A stretch of DNA of 8,877 bases from Methylomarinum sp. (GTDB lineage Bacteria > Pseudomonadota > Gammaproteobacteria > Methylococcales > Methylomonadaceae). Below, one piece after another: positions 1 through 6,267 of this stretch. Position numbers and translations under genes: made by a program. How positions within the stretch are numbered: position 1 is the first letter of the stretch; each line of letters opens with the position of its first letter. The stretch is from assembly GCA_013139755.1 (NCBI GenBank), contig WTAG01000223.1, positions 1-8,877 on the forward strand, given 5' to 3'. The notes under the pieces are model-generated. The model saw only the letters and a program-made list of their open reading frames with translations, was not told the DNA's origin and did no database searches.

Positions 1-1
1 G

Positions 2-100
2 ATATATCAATACCGTGACGTTATGACTTTTATGAATATATCGGCTCATTCCAACATTTTACGCCGCAAGCGGCGGGGAATAAAACCCCAAGGGATTTAA
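2..100 (+). CDS. Possible tail of an unidentified ORF cut by the left edge
   Basis: A reading frame is open from the left edge to a TAA at 98-100, giving 32 residues that end in a basic stretch (LRRKRRGIKPQGI). I do not recognise it. A basic C-terminus would suit a DNA-binding protein such as a transposase, but the basic residues are encoded by the GC-rich palindrome at 62-75, so they may simply be a by-product of a non-coding repeat. There is no start in view. Treat as a possibility only. Confidence 0.18.
   Translation: MYQYRDVMTFMNISAHSNILRRKRRGIKPQGI
62..75. repeat. GC-rich palindrome (hairpin)
   Basis: CGCCGC-AA-GCGGCG is a perfect inverted repeat with 6-base arms and a 2-base centre, conspicuous in an AT-rich background. 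It is followed on the plus strand by GGGG-N7-CCCC (75-89). Neither strand has a T-run directly after the stem, so it is not a textbook intrinsic terminator. It lies about 145 bases past the kinase stop codon and may be a dispersed intergenic repeat or part of a transcript end. Confidence 0.5.
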
Positions 101-141
101 TGGGATTTTTTTGATGGTAAAACAGGATAAAGGGGTTTTAT
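80..141 (-). repeat. Spaced inverted repeat downstream of the kinase gene
   Basis: ATAAAACCCC at 80-89 is the exact reverse complement of GGGGTTTTAT at 132-141, giving 10-base arms separated by 42 bases. Transcription from the minus-strand signalling genes would cross it after the kinase stop. It could fold as the end of that transcript, with the T-rich distal arm (GGGGTTTTAT) serving as a weak terminator tail, but the loop is long for that role. The arms are directly visible; the terminator role is a guess. Confidence 0.3.
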
Positions 142-158
142 AGCAATATATTCCAATA

Positions 159-179
159 GAACATCAGAACATCAGAACA
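159..179. repeat. Short tandem repeat, 8-base unit GAACATCA
   Basis: Two complete copies of GAACATCA (159-166 and 167-174) are followed by a partial third copy (175-179). It is non-coding and lies 42 bases past the kinase stop codon. Such arrays can change length by slippage, but with only 2.6 units this may be chance. Confidence 0.55.
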
Positions 180-220
180 GATTACGCTTAGTCATTTTTT
201 AATTGTCATTCGAAGATGCA

Positions 221-2023
221 TTAAACACTTATCCATTTGCTGAGCACGGTCACAAGCTCATTAAAATTAATAGGTTTAGAAATATAATCGTTCATTCCTG
301 CTGTCAGACACCGCTCTCTCACGCCTGCCATCGCATCCGCTGTCATAGCTATAATTGGAAGTTTAAGCAGGGCTTGAATTTCTCTAATCTTTTCTGTTGC
401 TTCAAAACCATCCATTACAGGCATTTGTATATCCATCAGAATAACATCAAATTTACCAGAATCTTGTTTTACTAGATCTACCGCTTCTACACCATTATTA
501 GCTATTTCCAACGTACATCCAGTGCGTTTTAATAATTTAGTTGCCACCATTTGATTGATTTTATTATCTTCCGCTAATAAAATATTCAAGCCCTTAAATC
601 GTCCTTTATGATCAATTACATCGTTACTATCCAACGGGGTTTTCTCCTCAACTGCTTTAAATTGTAAAGTAAATATAAAGGTTGATCCTTCTCCATATTT
701 GCTTTCTAAATGAATATCTCCGTCCATCAGTTCCACTAACTGTTTAGAGATTGCCAGGCCTAAGCCTGAACCTCCATACTTCCTTGAGGTTGAACTATCA
801 ACCTGGTTAAATGATTGAAATAAATTGTGCTGTTTAGTGTCACAAATACCGATACCAGTATCTTGAACAGAAAATCGTATTTCTGTCATATCGTTTTTAA
901 GGATATGCTGTTCCACTGATATAACCACCTTACCAATAGAGGTAAACTTAATAGCATTATTAATTAAATTTGTTAAAACCTGCTTGACCCTAGTTGGATC
1001 TCCCATGAGTTTTTTGGGAAGTTGCTGAGATAATTCAAAAACCAACTGAAGTCCTTTATCCTTTGCCTGGAGCTCAAACAAACCCTTCAACTCAGCTAAT
1101 AAGTCACCTAAATCAAAAGGGATTAACTCAATACCTAATTTACCAGCTTCTAGTTTGGAATAATCAAGAATATCATTAATGATGGCTAATAAGTTTTTTC
1201 CAGACAGCTCTACTTTTTCTATAAAGTCACGCTGTTCTGCAGACATATCACCCTCTAATGCTAAACTACTCAAGTTAATAATCGCATTCATTGGCGTGCG
1301 AATTTCATGTGACATATTGGCAAGAAACTGAGACTTTGCAGCATTTGCCTGTTCTGCCTCTTGAACAGCTGCAGTCAATTGCTGAGTCCGCTCAGCCACC
1401 TTTAGCTCTAATTGTTCATTCGTTTTTTGGAGTTCCAGATTAAAATCTTTCACCATGTTATATAACGCGGTACTCTCTAGCGTATAAGCTGTATTCTGAA
1501 ACACAATGGATAACAAACTCTGGGTATCATGTGTCGGAAGATCAACACCCTCAGCACAAACACCTAAAAACACCCCTCTAGTACGCTTTTTAGTTGTTAA
1601 TACATGTAAAAACAACTTCCTTTTGTAATGCTCACTTTCTATAATTACCGCTCGATTTTGAGAAAGCGCCCAAGCGAACTCCCCTTTCTCTATTAATTCA
1701 TCTTTAAGCATCTCGGCATCAAAGATATCTTTACCTACATTGCAATCAGCTAAAAAAAAGCTGGAGTCCTCTTCATCAACAAGAAAAAAAGCACTGACTT
1801 CAAAATCAACTAATTGCTTAATATAAGCCTGTGAGATTGATAAAATCGTTTTATAGTCATAATCCTTTTCTTTGTTATCATAGACCTCACCAAACTCAGA
1901 TAACATACCGACAACATCTCTGTGTTTAGCATTCACTTGCTCAAGATAATCTACTCGTTGAAAGAGGTAATCATTCTCCTTTTTTAACTGCTCAAGCGTT
2001 GGTTCTTGTTCCTTTAAACTCAT
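221..2023 (-). CDS. Soluble hybrid histidine kinase (coiled coil, GAF-like sensor, HisKA, HATPase, receiver)
   Basis: This is a 600-residue two-component sensor with its own receiver. Visible order: N-terminal coiled coil (about 5-35); a GAF-like sensory region (about 50-185); a second coiled coil (about 190-230); HisKA H-box SHEIRTP with phospho-accepting His239; ATPase N-box with NNAIKF (355-360), G1 DTGIGI (388-393) and G2 GGSGLGLAI (417-425); and a C-terminal receiver with acidic pocket E485/D486, phospho-acceptor Asp531 (LMDIQMP), Thr561 and Lys583. All catalytic residues are present. No signal peptide or membrane segment is seen, so it should sense a cytoplasmic cue. There is no Hpt domain, so phosphate would have to leave through a separate protein. 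The ATG overlaps the stop of the HDOD gene as ATGA, implying translational coupling. The signal and target are unknown. Confidence 0.93.
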   Translation of the reverse strand: MSLKEQEPTLEQLKKENDYLFQRVDYLEQVNAKHRDVVGMLSEFGEVYDNKEKDYDYKTILSISQAYIKQLVDFEVSAFFLVDEEDSSFFLADCNVGKDIFDAEMLKDELIEKGEFAWALSQNRAVIIESEHYKRKLFLHVLTTKKRTRGVFLGVCAEGVDLPTHDTQSLLSIVFQNTAYTLESTALYNMVKDFNLELQKTNEQLELKVAERTQQLTAAVQEAEQANAAKSQFLANMSHEIRTPMNAIINLSSLALEGDMSAEQRDFIEKVELSGKNLLAIINDILDYSKLEAGKLGIELIPFDLGDLLAELKGLFELQAKDKGLQLVFELSQQLPKKLMGDPTRVKQVLTNLINNAIKFTSIGKVVISVEQHILKNDMTEIRFSVQDTGIGICDTKQHNLFQSFNQVDSSTSRKYGGSGLGLAISKQLVELMDGDIHLESKYGEGSTFIFTLQFKAVEEKTPLDSNDVIDHKGRFKGLNILLAEDNKINQMVATKLLKRTGCTLEIANNGVEAVDLVKQDSGKFDVILMDIQMPVMDGFEATEKIREIQALLKLPIIAMTADAMAGVRERCLTAGMNDYISKPINFNELVTVLSKWISV

Positions 2024-2865
2024 GATAAAAAAACCTCTATGGCATCTTCATACTGCGATTCAACGCGTTTAATAATATCAGGAAGCAAGCTGGCTTTAAG
2101 GTTTAATATTTGCCAAGCTTCATCACTTAAAGGCACCACATAACGCTCTCCACTGGAGCCTAATTGCATTGAACTTGAAATGATATCAGACAAATGAACC
2201 ACTGCAGTTTCATTTTTATAGTCAATCGCTTGTGATGGCTTATGATGATAGCCCACTGCTGTTATTATCGATTGTGGTAAATGCCATGTCTTGAGTAATT
2301 GCAAAGCGACATCTGCATGATCAAACCCCAAGATTTCACGTTCAATCTGATAAATTGGTTGTTTTTTATCAACACTGCATTCCATTACATGCCTAACCTG
2401 ATCTGGAAGATGAGAAAACATAACCAGCCTGCCTAAATCATGTAATAAGCCCATCAGATAAAAGCGTTCTACATTGTTTTCTCGTTGATAAGTTGCGATG
2501 ACTCTTGCGGTTATGCCTGTACCAATACTGTGACGCCAGAATGAACCCATATCAACAATATCGTGAGGAATATCCTTAAACATATCAATAACACACGTTG
2601 CCAAGACTAAATCTCGCAACTGTTTGGTACCAATAACCGTTAATGCGCGTGTAATAGTTTCTATTTTTGACGGAAAGTTGTACATGCTACTATTGGCAAT
2701 CTTAAGCAACCTGACGCAAATACCAGCATCTTCAGAAATAACCTTGGCAACATCCTCTAAATCACAATATGGGTCATCAATTAATTGAGTTAGTCGCATA
2801 TAAACCACCGGCAAAGAGTAAACTTGACCGACTTTATTAACTAATATTTCAGCAGTCATATCCAT
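2020..2865 (-). CDS. HDOD domain signalling protein
   Basis: A 281-residue protein in which the HDOD domain fills roughly residues 12-210. The family is a relative of HD/HD-GYP phosphohydrolases that usually acts as a signalling or scaffold module, often encoded with kinases. Seen here: the LLKIANSS motif (53-60), [15 protein letters not shown] (73-87), and HD-like residues His112 (FWRHS), His142-Asp143 (LLHDLGR), His183 (FDHAD) and His207-208. The GYP motif of cyclic-di-GMP phosphodiesterases is absent, so such activity is not predicted. No signal peptide or membrane segment is seen. The ATG at 2865 has GAGG 10 bases upstream, between it and the preceding gene's stop. It lies 15 bases after the 113-residue gene and overlaps the kinase gene by 4 bases, so the three are almost certainly one operon. 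The C-terminal part (about 215-281) has no recognised domain. Confidence 0.9.
   Translation of the reverse strand: MDMTAEILVNKVGQVYSLPVVYMRLTQLIDDPYCDLEDVAKVISEDAGICVRLLKIANSSMYNFPSKIETITRALTVIGTKQLRDLVLATCVIDMFKDIPHDIVDMGSFWRHSIGTGITARVIATYQRENNVERFYLMGLLHDLGRLVMFSHLPDQVRHVMECSVDKKQPIYQIEREILGFDHADVALQLLKTWHLPQSIITAVGYHHKPSQAIDYKNETAVVHLSDIISSSMQLGSSGERYVVPLSDEAWQILNLKASLLPDIIKRVESQYEDAIEVFLS
2034..2038 (-). promoter_or_regulatory. Ribosome binding site of the histidine kinase
   Basis: AGAGG on the minus strand ends 10 bases before the kinase ATG (2023-2021). It lies inside the end of the HDOD gene and supports the overlapping ATGA start. Confidence 0.55.
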
Positions 2866-2880
2866 GTAATTTAAGCCTCA

Positions 2881-3222
2881 TTAGTTTTGCTGATAATTTT
2901 TAATTAATTTTATCCGTGTATGCTGGATAAGTTCATTTATAACCTCATGACCTTTATCAGTATATCTGAACAATTCATCCAATTCTTGATCAACCTGCTC
3001 CCTGATAGCAGGATCAATTTCATCTAAATCAACTTCATCTCCACGATCTACACTACCACCATTTAAAACTGAGACTTCAGTAATCCCCCATGCTCTCAGA
3101 ATTTTCAACTGCTTCTCTTCAATGACAGTACTCGCCTTTAATAATAAGCGGCCATTAACATCTTTTATATCTTTACTAAGAACAGCACCAAGCGTTAACT
3201 CTTTTATTTTTACAACATTCAT
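2881..3222 (-). CDS. Small protein resembling the N-terminal module of HD-GYP proteins
   Basis: A 113-residue soluble protein. Residues 1-53 have the pattern (VKIKELTLGAVL...GRLLLKAST...LKILRAWGI) that I recognise from short N-terminal regions fused ahead of HD-GYP or HDOD domains in other bacteria; here it stands alone. Residues 54-88 form a strongly acidic linker, and the last 25 residues look helical and basic (TRIKLIKNYQ). It is first in the three-gene set with the HDOD protein and kinase, 15 bases upstream of the former. It probably partners the HDOD protein as a split version of such a fusion, but its biochemical role is unknown. The ribosome site is weak (an AGAAG about 12 bases before the ATG). 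Confidence 0.8.
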   Translation of the reverse strand: MNVVKIKELTLGAVLSKDIKDVNGRLLLKASTVIEEKQLKILRAWGITEVSVLNGGSVDRGDEVDLDEIDPAIREQVDQELDELFRYTDKGHEVINELIQHTRIKLIKNYQQN

Positions 3223-3277
3223 AATAATTATTGTCTTCTACTACAAGAAAATATGCATATGTAAATCCAAAAAACGT

Positions 3278-4111
3278 CTAAGGCTTCACAGTATAAGTTG
3301 TAGAATAGCTCTTTCCTTGGGTACAAACCACTCTGCTCGTTGGTGATTCACACGACTTGTCTGAAAATTCTGCTTTTAATTCACCCGATTTATTAGGCAC
3401 AAAATAGAACCTAAAATTAGGGTCTGCACTGATTGCAATATCAATTTTTGCAGTTAATACCGGCTTACCATCAAAAGTCACTTTTAATTGATCTACAAAA
3501 TGTGATTTTTTAATATATCGAGTCACTTGATCCATTTGCATACCCGTTATATTAGGGTGGCTAATCAATAATTGCGTTAATGCTGGCTGCCCCTTTGTAA
3601 TCCCTTTATCCATTTTGAATTTCATTTTTCCTAAGCGCTTCATTGCTGCATCTAAATCAGCGCCAATGGGGGCGGAACAACCACCACTGGCTTTAACAAA
3701 CTTTTTAGCCATATAAATTTGACCATCATTCATCTCGGCAACGGCTCTAACGTAACTGTAGCTATTGATACGCACTCGCATTGCCAAGTCAGCTTTACCA
3801 CTTTCTGGAGTAAAGCCAAACTCACCGACGAAAGGAAATGGGTTTTTATCAACAAAAACGGTGATTTTTTTAATGTACTTATCTTTAGTTTGCTTGATTT
3901 TACTGATAATCTTTAAAGGCACCAAAGCTGGATCTTCTGCTCTATAAGGTGCATCAATCTCAATCACATCATTAGACTCTTGGATAGATTTACCCGGAAA
4001 ATACTGATTTCTCAGCACATCATTCCAGTTAGATTCATCTTTAGATGCTGTTGCTAGTAGCGGTACAAGCAACAAAATCAAAAAACTTAAGTTAATTATT
4101 TTCTTATTCAT
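3278..4111 (-). CDS. Quinoprotein dehydrogenase-associated SoxYZ-like carrier, secreted
   Basis: A 277-residue SoxY-SoxZ fusion of the type found near PQQ-dependent dehydrogenases and not thiosulfate-oxidising Sox clusters. A Sec signal peptide is clear (charged NKK, hydrophobic 6-20, probable cleavage after ATA at 20-22), so it works in the periplasm. The SoxY-like half (about 27-155) ends in SGGCSAP with Cys145, equivalent to the SoxY carrier cysteine, but here internal instead of at the C-terminus. The SoxZ-like half follows (about 175-255), then a tail with Cys254 and Cys263 that could form a disulfide. True SoxYZ carries sulfur intermediates; the cargo of this family is not established to my knowledge. 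The upstream neighbour is the matching metallohydrolase, 108 bases away. A weak GAGAT precedes the ATG. No quinoprotein or other Sox gene is in the window. Confidence 0.85.
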   Translation of the reverse strand: MNKKIINLSFLILLLVPLLATASKDESNWNDVLRNQYFPGKSIQESNDVIEIDAPYRAEDPALVPLKIISKIKQTKDKYIKKITVFVDKNPFPFVGEFGFTPESGKADLAMRVRINSYSYVRAVAEMNDGQIYMAKKFVKASGGCSAPIGADLDAAMKRLGKMKFKMDKGITKGQPALTQLLISHPNITGMQMDQVTRYIKKSHFVDQLKVTFDGKPVLTAKIDIAISADPNFRFYFVPNKSGELKAEFSDKSCESPTSRVVCTQGKSYSTTYTVKP

Positions 4112-4167
4112 GTTTATCTCAATATTTATAAAGATAGATGCCTTAAAAACACCAAATACTTGGAAGT

Positions 4168-4181
4168 GGGACTTTAGTCCC
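4168..4181. repeat. Palindrome between the metallohydrolase and SoxYZ-like genes
   Basis: GGGACT-TT-AGTCCC is a perfect palindrome in the 108-base gap (4112-4219). As RNA it would give a 5-base stem with a 4-base loop. No T-run follows on the minus strand, so I do not call a terminator. It could be an operator or a transcript-stabilising hairpin between two genes that are otherwise likely co-expressed. Confidence 0.4.
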
Positions 4182-4219
4182 TTATGAGTCAGGCGAGGCT
4201 AATCAGCCATTCATCACCA

Positions 4220-5134
4220 TCAATCTTCCCATTCCAATTCAGCAAATGCTGTTGTTACATTTCGCTTATGAAATTGATCAAAAAGTTTCCACTTATGTTT
4301 TTCTGAATAGCCCACCGTTTCAATGGCTTCTTCTATAAAACCACCTTGCTGTATGATTTGTCGAATTTCAGTCAATAAAGTTTGCAAGTAATTTTTCTCT
4401 GCTTGCATACTCTTTGGCCAATCAGTAACCACAGGGCCATGCCCTGGTATAACCAGTGTATAAGTCCTTTTTTCTAACCGTTTTAATTCTTTTAGCCAGC
4501 CAAGCAAACTGCCATCAATTACCGGCAAATGCTCAATAAACAATAAATCCGACATCCAAAGTGTGCCAGTTATTTTATCAAATACTGTTAAATCATTATC
4601 AGTATGCGCAGTTGGATGAGCCGTTAACATTAATTTTCGCCCTCCAAGATCAATACTCATATGTTTTTTAACTGATTTATCGGGAGGAATAAGATGCTTT
4701 GCAGTTAATTGAATATCCAATTGTTCAGAAGCCTTATCAATATAGTACTCCCCTCTGGCCGCCATTGCTCGGGCAAGTTTTTTATGACCAATAAATTTTA
4801 CACCCGGTTGTTTGAAGGCAATATTGCCATAAATATGATCAGGATGTACATGCGTGTTAATTACATAACAAACGGGGGTTTTAGTGGTTTTCTGTATGGC
4901 TTTTTTTAATGCATAACCTTGTTCAGGATTACCACCAGTATCAATAACAGCAACACAATCATCACCGACAATAAAACCAATATTAGCAATGGCTCCATGA
5001 TTAACTTTATCGGGTAACTGGTGTTGACCAAAATGAACAAATACCCCAGATGTCACTTCTGTAACAGAAAGCGCATCAACAGCCAAAACAGCATGAGATG
5101 CAAATACACTGATAATAAAAAACAATACTTTCAA
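4220..5134 (-). CDS. Quinoprotein relay system zinc metallohydrolase (SoxH-related, secreted)
   Basis: A metallo-beta-lactamase-fold protein of 304 residues from the start chosen. Metal ligands are complete: THVHPDH (His95, His97, Asp99, His100), His177 in AHTDND, Asp196 in MSDLLF and His232 in PGHG, which predicts a two-metal site. The family (SoxH-related, PQQ-associated) co-occurs with the SoxYZ-like carrier encoded next and with PQQ alcohol dehydrogenases; the substrate is unknown. Start choice: the frame extends to a TTG at 5167 inside the LysR gene, but the TTG at 5134 has TAAAGGTG 7 bases upstream and yields a clean signal peptide (MKVLFFIISVFASHAVLA), so I prefer it. This puts the gene 10 bases after the LysR stop, in the same operon. 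Ordinary beta-lactamase or glyoxalase activity is possible from the fold but less likely from context. Confidence 0.87.
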   Translation of the reverse strand: MKVLFFIISVFASHAVLAVDALSVTEVTSGVFVHFGQHQLPDKVNHGAIANIGFIVGDDCVAVIDTGGNPEQGYALKKAIQKTTKTPVCYVINTHVHPDHIYGNIAFKQPGVKFIGHKKLARAMAARGEYYIDKASEQLDIQLTAKHLIPPDKSVKKHMSIDLGGRKLMLTAHPTAHTDNDLTVFDKITGTLWMSDLLFIEHLPVIDGSLLGWLKELKRLEKRTYTLVIPGHGPVVTDWPKSMQAEKNYLQTLLTEIRQIIQQGGFIEEAIETVGYSEKHKWKLFDQFHKRNVTTAFAELEWED

Positions 5135-5139
5135 AACAA

Positions 5140-5147
5140 CACCTTTA
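5140..5147 (-). promoter_or_regulatory. Ribosome binding site that decides the metallohydrolase start
   Basis: TAAAGGTG on the minus strand overlaps the LysR stop codon (TAA, 5147-5145). Its GG lies 7 bases before the TTG at 5134-5132, matching ribosome spacing, whereas the upstream TTG at 5167 would place it inside the coding sequence. It suggests coupled translation with the LysR gene. Confidence 0.55.
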
Positions 5148-6035
5148 TTTAGACAAACACAACTCAATAAATGCCTGAGTTACACGAGACTGTATCGCCC
5201 GCTTAGGTATAATGACATTCAGGTGCCAAATCAATCCATTTGGTGGATTAATACGTCGAGCCACCAGGCCTTCCCGTTCATTTCTTAACGCTTGCGATGA
5301 AGAAAATCCTATACCTAAACCGGCTCTTACCGCTTCCTTAATCCCTGACACACCTGTCACCTCAATATTAATAGGTGCACTAATAGATGCTTCAAGCAAT
5401 GCTTCCTCAACGGCTATTCTGGCACCTGACCCCGGCTCTCTCCATATTACTTGATGTTGAGTAAAAACATCTAGCGGTACACTTTCTGGGTATTCTTTGG
5501 CTAAAACATGATCTTTTGGTAGTACTAAAACAATCTCATCATCCTGCCAGAGAATCACCTCATAATTACTAGGCAAATCTAATATTTCGACAGGTCCTTC
5601 GACAAAACCCAAATCAAAATCTGGCATTTTTTCTATAATTTCCGCAGTACTTCCCGTTTCCATAGAAACTTGTACGCCTGGATGCGTTGTTTGTAACTGC
5701 ACAACAAGCTGAGGCAAATAATAACTCGCAATAGTCATGGTCGATACAATTCGTAAACGCCCAGCATTAACTTGCTTTAAGCTTTGTACATGCTCAACAG
5801 CTTGCCTTAAGTTTCTATCCATTCTGTTAGCATACTCTAGCAAACTCTCACCCGCCGGTGTTAAGGCAATTTGATGCCCTTTCCTTTGATACAGCGGTTC
5901 GCCAACAAAATCTTGTAATAACTTTAGCTGCCCTGAAACAGCCGGCTGCCCTAAATGTAAAAATTCGGCTGTTTTGGTGATACTCTTAAATTTAGCAACC
6001 ACAGCAAATGTTAATAAGTGATTTGGGTTCAACAT
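5145..6035 (-). CDS. LysR-family transcriptional regulator, divergent from formate dehydrogenase
   Basis: A 296-residue, full-length LysR regulator. The winged helix-turn-helix is at about 4-63 (AEFLHLGQPAVSGQLKLLQ, then LYQRKGHQIALTPAG), followed by the linker helix (64-90) and a periplasmic-binding-protein-like effector domain (about 91-293). It resembles the CbbR/CysB-like branch by eye, but I cannot assign the effector; formate or a C1 metabolite would be a guess. It is divergently oriented to the formate dehydrogenase genes, the usual arrangement for a LysR activator and its target, and is followed after 10 bases by the metallohydrolase. Start is ambiguous: GGGAG lies only 2 bases before the ATG but 5 bases before the TTG of codon 2, so the TTG may be used; the protein differs by one residue. 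Autorepression through the shared upstream region is likely. Confidence 0.9.
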   Translation of the reverse strand: MLNPNHLLTFAVVAKFKSITKTAEFLHLGQPAVSGQLKLLQDFVGEPLYQRKGHQIALTPAGESLLEYANRMDRNLRQAVEHVQSLKQVNAGRLRIVSTMTIASYYLPQLVVQLQTTHPGVQVSMETGSTAEIIEKMPDFDLGFVEGPVEILDLPSNYEVILWQDDEIVLVLPKDHVLAKEYPESVPLDVFTQHQVIWREPGSGARIAVEEALLEASISAPINIEVTGVSGIKEAVRAGLGIGFSSSQALRNEREGLVARRINPPNGLIWHLNVIIPKRAIQSRVTQAFIELCLSK

Positions 6036-6063
6036 AACTCCCGACTATTTTGCCAATCGGTCT

Positions 6064-6069
6064 AGTATA
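6064..6069 (-). promoter_or_regulatory. Candidate -10 box for the LysR gene
   Basis: TATACT on the minus strand (five of six matches to TATAAT) lies 28 bases before the LysR ATG. No good -35 hexamer is seen 16-18 bases further upstream, so this is tentative. Confidence 0.3.
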
Positions 6070-6112
6070 CTTACATATATGCATTTCACCCACCGTATTA
6101 GTATCTATCAAT

Positions 6113-6160
6113 ATCATTAAAAATGATGACATCATAAATAAATGATGACTTGATAGTCAT
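6113..6160. promoter_or_regulatory. Operator array for the LysR regulator in the divergent promoter region
   Basis: This stretch packs several symmetrical sites. ATCATT-AAA-AATGAT (6113-6127) contains a T-N11-A LysR box with perfect 6-base arms. ATGATG-A-CATCAT (6123-6135), CATCAT-AAATAA-ATGATG (6130-6147) and ATGACT-TGAT-AGTCAT (6145-6160) overlap or follow. The 10-mer AAATGATGAC is directly repeated at 6121 and 6140, a 19-base period. LysR proteins bind as tetramers to a strong recognition site near -65 and a weaker activation site near -35. Relative to the candidate promoter at 6150-6179 the first dyad is centred near -66 and the last overlaps -35, which matches that scheme. The repeats are directly visible; assignment to this regulator is inferred. 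Confidence 0.6.
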
Positions 6161-6179
6161 ACACCAATTACGGTAAAGT
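6150..6179 (+). promoter_or_regulatory. Candidate promoter for the formate dehydrogenase operon
   Basis: TTGATA (6150-6155) and TAAAGT (6174-6179) are separated by 18 bases; the -35 is good and the -10 is weak (four of six), as expected for an activator-dependent promoter. Transcription would start near 6186, leaving a leader of about 80 bases. An alternative is TTGTCA at 6189-6194 with a poor -10 near 6211-6218. I favour the first because of its position relative to the operator array. Confidence 0.4.
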
Positions 6180-6255
6180 TTAATAAATTTGTCATAACTC
6201 TGTAATTTTCCATATTTAACAGTTTCAACAGATTTATGCCTATCCCAAACAACGT

Positions 6256-6260
6256 GAGGA
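6256..6260 (+). promoter_or_regulatory. Ribosome binding site of the formate dehydrogenase beta subunit
   Basis: GAGGA lies 7 bases before a GTG at 6268, which fixes this GTG as the start. No in-frame ATG lies near the beginning of the conserved N-terminal domain. Confidence 0.6.
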
Positions 6261-6267
6261 AATACGT

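Noticed and set aside
203..475. A 90-codon plus-strand reading frame
   Set aside because: It lies antisense to the receiver domain of the kinase, which has complete catalytic residues; the frame's protein is not family-like.
2020..2865. Cyclic-di-GMP phosphodiesterase of the HD-GYP type
   Set aside because: HD residues are partly retained, but the GYP motif is absent and the overall pattern is that of HDOD.
3251..3260. ATATGCATAT palindrome in the gap before the 113-residue gene
   Set aside because: A 10-base AT-rich palindrome is expected by chance in this composition, and no matching second site or regulator supports an operator.
3269..3274. Terminator after the SoxYZ-like gene
   Set aside because: A run of six T follows the stop on the minus strand, but no stem precedes it, so transcription may continue into the signalling genes.
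3278..4111. A thiosulfate-oxidising Sox system
   Set aside because: The SoxY and SoxZ halves are fused with an internal carrier Cys, and no soxA, soxX, soxB or soxCD is present; the partner hydrolase points to the PQQ-associated family.
4168..4181. Intrinsic terminator between the metallohydrolase and SoxYZ-like genes
   Set aside because: The palindrome is real, but no T-run follows on the minus strand and the paired stem is only about 5 bases.
5212..5454. An 80-codon plus-strand frame antisense to the LysR gene
   Set aside because: It mirrors the conserved LysR effector domain and has no independent support.
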